Shown: one piece after another, positions 27,925-30,276 of the stretch
Position numbering within the stretch: position 1 is the first letter of the stretch
Layout of the letters: each line of letters starts with the position of its first letter
Origin: a virus
Length of the DNA stretch: 30,276 nucleotides
Virus record (IMG/VR): IMGVR_UViG_3300042090_002588
Coordinates: 1 to 30,276 of that record
Direction: 5' to 3' (one strand)
Notes under the pieces: model-generated
The model's database searches: none
Seen by the model: the letters and a program-made list of their open reading frames with translations, nothing else
What the model was told of the DNA's origin: nothing
Translations under genes and position numbers: made by a program

Positions 27925-28149
27925 ATGGCTACGGGCTTAACATACGCAAAAATTAAAGACAATTCTCGCCGCAAAGGCATTCCGGCGCAAAAGAAAGCTG
28001 CGCGCAGAGCCGAAGCAGAGATTCGAGCCGCGGAATACGCCAAGTTGACACCAAAGCAGAAACTTGCTAAACTGGATTCTGGCGGATTCCGGGCTGAAAA
28101 ACAGCGGTCCCGCCTTGTTTTGGAGATTGCAAACATTCAAGGAGACTAA
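27925..28149 (+). CDS. small basic protein, 74 aa
   Basis: ATG 27925 has CTAAGGGGG upstream. Very rich in Lys, Arg, Ala (KIKDNSRRKGIPAQKKAARRAEAEIRAAEYAKLTPKQKLAKLDSGGFRAEKQRSR), so a single long helix that may bind nucleic acid or ribosome. No family recognised. The next ATG follows one base after its stop. Confidence 0.55.
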   Translation: MATGLTYAKIKDNSRRKGIPAQKKAARRAEAEIRAAEYAKLTPKQKLAKLDSGGFRAEKQRSRLVLEIANIQGD

Positions 28150-28150
28150 A

Positions 28151-28510
28151 ATGAGCCGCGAACTTACATTTGCCACGGAAAAAACTAAACTCGAAACTAA
28201 GTTCGAGAAAAAAATGGGGCACGAAGCCTATGCAAAAATGGTCACTGAACATGAGGCTATGAGTAAGGAGCAATTAGAAGCCCGAATGCTGGAACTTGCG
28301 AAGACTCACCAAGGCATCATCAATACACGCAATTCGGATGTAGAACTTGAAGACGCCAAGCAAGAAGTTCAACGTCATGCGCAACCTTATAAGGATCAGA
28401 TTAAAGCTAATCAGGATCTAGTCCGATACGTATCGCTCGTTATGTCGGAAAAATTTGGCGACAAATTAATGGATCTCCAGAAGGCTGAAGAGAATGAAGC
28501 CGACGAATAA
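28151..28510 (+). CDS. hypothetical coiled-coil protein, 119 aa
   Basis: ATG 28151 (AAGGAGAC upstream) is preferred over an in-frame ATG at 28064. It is a highly charged helical protein (MSRELTFATEKTKLETKFEKKMGHEAYAKMVTEHEAMSKEQLEARMLELAKTHQG). It resembles small phage helical proteins of unknown role. The end overlaps the next gene by 17 bases. Confidence 0.55.
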   Translation: MSRELTFATEKTKLETKFEKKMGHEAYAKMVTEHEAMSKEQLEARMLELAKTHQGIINTRNSDVELEDAKQEVQRHAQPYKDQIKANQDLVRYVSLVMSEKFGDKLMDLQKAEENEADE

Positions 28511-28757
28511 CTTAGCTATCCTGCCCGCCGAAGGTCAGGATACGTCTCACAAAGACGGCGAGGATAGTGATCCCGCACCTTTTCAACTAACAATTGATGT
28601 AGTTGACAACGGCTACATTCTCACTCGTAATGATGCTGAAGATCCTTCGCAAAAAGTTTTCCTCTTCAACGGCATGGGTGACTCCGGACCCAAAGCCATG
28701 ATTCAAGAAGTTATCGAACTTCTTGGTCTGGTAGACAAGGTAAAGCTGGTCAAATGA
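28494..28757 (+). CDS. hypothetical protein, 87 aa
   Basis: ATG 28494 is read inside the end of the upstream gene, with GAAGAG ahead. The N-terminal 30 residues are disordered and acidic; the rest (FQLTIDVVDNGYILTRNDAEDPSQKVFLFNGMGDSGPKAMIQEVIELLGLVDKVKLVK) is a beta hairpin followed by a helix. No motif known. Its TGA overlaps the ATG of the deformylase gene. Confidence 0.5.
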   Translation: MKPTNNLAILPAEGQDTSHKDGEDSDPAPFQLTIDVVDNGYILTRNDAEDPSQKVFLFNGMGDSGPKAMIQEVIELLGLVDKVKLVK

Positions 28758-29212
28758 TCCTTCAAATCGTGAAATCTCCGAACCCTAGGTTGAAGAGAGT
28801 CTGCATTCCAGCGGACTTTCGCAAAGGGGATCAACGCATTTTAGCTCGCAGATTGATCGAGACGATGAAAGCCCATAAAGCCTACGGAATCGCCGCCAAT
28901 CAAGTCACGCCCGGTCCCTTGGTGCGAATCATAGCTGTCACCACGAAAGAATACGTCGGTGCCATGTTCAATCCGGAGATTCTCAAGAAATTGGGCGGCA
29001 TCATCTCGGAGAAAGAAACTTGCCTCAGTCTAAAAGGTGAATACCCAGTTCCAAGAATTCAGCAAATAGAAGTCTCATTTCGAAACATCGCCGGAGAAGC
29101 CAGAACGATTGTATTCGAAGGTCTAGGTGCAATTGTGGTTCAACATGAGATTGACCATCTCAATGGGGTACTCGCAAGTGATTACTTTGACAGTGCTCCG
29201 GAGATCTCCTAG
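28754..29212 (+). CDS. def: peptide deformylase
   Basis: The 152-aa protein carries all three deformylase motifs: I, AYGIAANQ (residues 43-50, normally G-x-G-x-A-A-x-Q); II, EKETCLSL with metal-binding C90 (usual E-G-C-L-S, here T for G); III, QHEIDHLNG with H131, E132, H135. It removes the formyl group from new proteins on the ribosome. Phage deformylases are known in marine phages and are often shorter at the C-terminus, as here. The enzyme may help produce phage proteins fast. Starts in an ATGA overlap. Confidence 0.9.
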   Translation: MILQIVKSPNPRLKRVCIPADFRKGDQRILARRLIETMKAHKAYGIAANQVTPGPLVRIIAVTTKEYVGAMFNPEILKKLGGIISEKETCLSLKGEYPVPRIQQIEVSFRNIAGEARTIVFEGLGAIVVQHEIDHLNGVLASDYFDSAPEIS

Positions 29213-29233
29213 AATAATAGTAGGAGGTGTTTT

Positions 29234-29464
29234 ATGATGAATTTTGGATATGGACCCGTTATCAGACTGGGTGTTCCGATGGTGCCGAGAACTCAGAATT
29301 CCTTTCTTCAAAGAATCCACCAACTCGAAGATCGCAAGATGGAGATGATCGTTAAAGATGACATTTTCGATCCATCCTTATTTGATAAATTTGAAGAGAT
29401 TGATCGTAAACTGGCAAAATACTACCGTTGGTACGCGAGTGCCTATGTAGCCGGAAAGATATGA
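29234..29464 (+). CDS. hypothetical protein, 76 aa
   Basis: Preceded by TAGGAGGTG, a near-perfect Shine-Dalgarno sequence; ATG 29234 or 29237 may be used. A TAGAAT box (29210-29215) next to the palindrome GGAGATCTCC (29200-29209) may be its promoter. Helical, with DIFDPSLFDKFEEIDRKLAKYYRWYASAYVAG. No family recognised. ATGA overlap with the next gene. Confidence 0.5.
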   Translation: MMNFGYGPVIRLGVPMVPRTQNSFLQRIHQLEDRKMEMIVKDDIFDPSLFDKFEEIDRKLAKYYRWYASAYVAGKI

Positions 29465-29814
29465 GTAGGAGTAGAAACTACGACCGCGAATTTACATTGA
29501 ATGACCGTCTGAAGAAGGAAAATGCCGAACTCAAACGAGAAGTGGCTAAACTTCGGAAGACTCTCAATCGGCGTAATTTCGACAGCGAACAGATTCAGAA
29601 TCCCCGGCACTTAGAGGAACGAAAGAAGAGCGAAGCTAAAAATCCCTCTAAGTCCAAGAAAGATTGGACCTGTTTCGATTGTGCCCGCGGAGTCATGCAG
29701 CTTAAGAGAATCACGCGACGTGACGGGGAATTTTATCTTCGCAGATGCTCCAACGAAGAGTGTAAACATCAGACGAAGTTGAAAAAGTATAACGATAAAG
29801 TTGAACAATCCTAA
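29461..29814 (+). CDS. coiled-coil and zinc-ribbon protein, 117 aa
   Basis: ATG 29461 overlaps the preceding TGA. Residues 11-35 are a coiled coil (TLNDRLKKENAELKREVAKLRKTLNRR). Residues about 71-105 form a zinc ribbon: CFDC...RRCSNEECKHQTKLKKY. Strongly basic. A DNA- or RNA-binding role is probable but unproven; similar small proteins are frequent in large phages. Confidence 0.55.
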   Translation: MSRSRNYDREFTLNDRLKKENAELKREVAKLRKTLNRRNFDSEQIQNPRHLEERKKSEAKNPSKSKKDWTCFDCARGVMQLKRITRRDGEFYLRRCSNEECKHQTKLKKYNDKVEQS

Positions 29815-29823
29815 GGGGGATTT

Positions 29824-30276
29824 ATGTTAGTGAAAATTTTGTTAGCTTTCTTGGTCTCATTTCCAGCCTTTGCCATGATTCCTCGAGGGGATGATCGCAT
29901 TCGAATAGCCGTAATCGACACTGGAGTTGACATCATGCGCAAGGATCTCCGGGCTTATCTCTGCGCTGACGGTCACAAATCCTTTGTGGATGATAAAGTT
30001 TTCGATGATTCTACAAGTAGAATGCACGGTACGAATGTCGTTGGGCTGATAGCTCAAAGTATTGATCCCGGAAAATATTGCATTGTGATGATCAAATGGT
30101 TCGGGGATCAAGATGATGGTCAGCGTAATAACTTAGAAAAAGAGACTGAAGCAATCGATTATGCGGTCAGTCGGGGAGTTTCTTACATCAATTTGAGTTT
30201 AAGTGGACTTGATTTCAATCAAGCAGAGCATGACGCCCTTCAACGTGCCATCGCCGCTGGAATCAAAATTTCAGTA
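29824..30276 (+). CDS. exported subtilisin-like (S8) serine protease, 3' end outside window
   Basis: The gene runs off the window after 151 codons. It begins at ATG 29824 with TAAGGGGG upstream. Residues 1-17 form a Sec signal peptide (MLVKILLAFLVSFPAFA). The S8 motifs follow at once: RIAVIDTGVD with catalytic D32, and MHGTNVVGLIA with catalytic H68, then YAVSRGVSYINLSLSG with the substrate-binding S/G strand. The Ser motif (G-T-S-M-A) must lie beyond the window. No propeptide separates the signal and the catalytic domain, which is unusual since the S8 inhibitor domain normally assists folding. It would act outside the cytoplasm. Confidence 0.88.
   Translation, partial: MLVKILLAFLVSFPAFAMIPRGDDRIRIAVIDTGVDIMRKDLRAYLCADGHKSFVDDKVFDDSTSRMHGTNVVGLIAQSIDPGKYCIVMIKWFGDQDDGQRNNLEKETEAIDYAVSRGVSYINLSLSGLDFNQAEHDALQRAIAAGIKISV

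Overview
This window is part of the genome of a tailed double-stranded DNA phage (Caudoviricetes). It holds an almost complete head-making module: large terminase (10796-12658), portal (13124-15310), Mu-F-like minor head protein (15982-16881), prohead protease (22396-23439), a scaffold-like protein (23831-24682) and the major capsid protein (24782-26191). There is no integrase, transposase, rRNA or host housekeeping operon. Genes are short, tightly packed, often overlap as ATGA, TAATG or GTGA, and mostly lie on the + strand, as expected for a phage. Several proteins carry Sec-like or Tat-like signals or single membrane anchors. Together with a PDZ protein that starts like TonB, this suggests a Gram-negative host. 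The host cannot be named from the sequence.

Layout. 1-5393 is an accessory region with mixed strands: the end of a Pro/Ser/Thr-rich protein, a tRNA-like RNA (793-897), unknown small proteins, a DUF6527-type zinc protein, a membrane-anchored PDZ protein, and a minus-strand cassette (3297-4712) with an HExxH metallopeptidase, a zinc-ribbon protein, a Tat-signal protein and a membrane protein. Control sequences with inverted repeats lie between the divergent units. 5929-6355 is a remarkable gene-free stretch with stacked palindromes, a GTAC-site array and a candidate structured RNA. 6356-10789 is a run of small genes that includes a sigma-70-like factor, an exported thioredoxin-fold protein and several membrane proteins.

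10796-26191 is the head module. Other genes are interleaved in it: an HNH endonuclease directly after the portal gene, a probable chaperone pair (PPIase-like protein plus GroES-like co-chaperonin), a Cas4/RecB-like nuclease with a Cys cluster, and a membrane-anchored trypsin-like protease. A strong terminator follows the capsid gene. The next gap (26249-26538) contains a compact folded RNA with RNase P RNA-like signature motifs. 26539-30276 is a metabolic and accessory block: 5'-deoxyribonucleotidase, DEDDh exonuclease, SemiSWEET-like transporter, peptide deformylase, small coiled-coil and zinc proteins, and the start of an exported subtilisin-like protease that runs off the window.

How the parts may work together. 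The terminase, portal, minor head, protease, scaffold and capsid genes form the assembly line, and the GroES-like and PPIase-like proteins may help fold capsid subunits. A phage sigma-like factor, together with a class of extended -10 promoters (TGnTATAAT) in front of several head genes, suggests programmed expression. The unusual theme is exported proteolysis and protein quality control: a trypsin-like domain and a PDZ domain on separate membrane anchors, a subtilisin, a metallopeptidase and an exported thioredoxin fold. The second unusual theme is a set of structured RNAs in the gaps.
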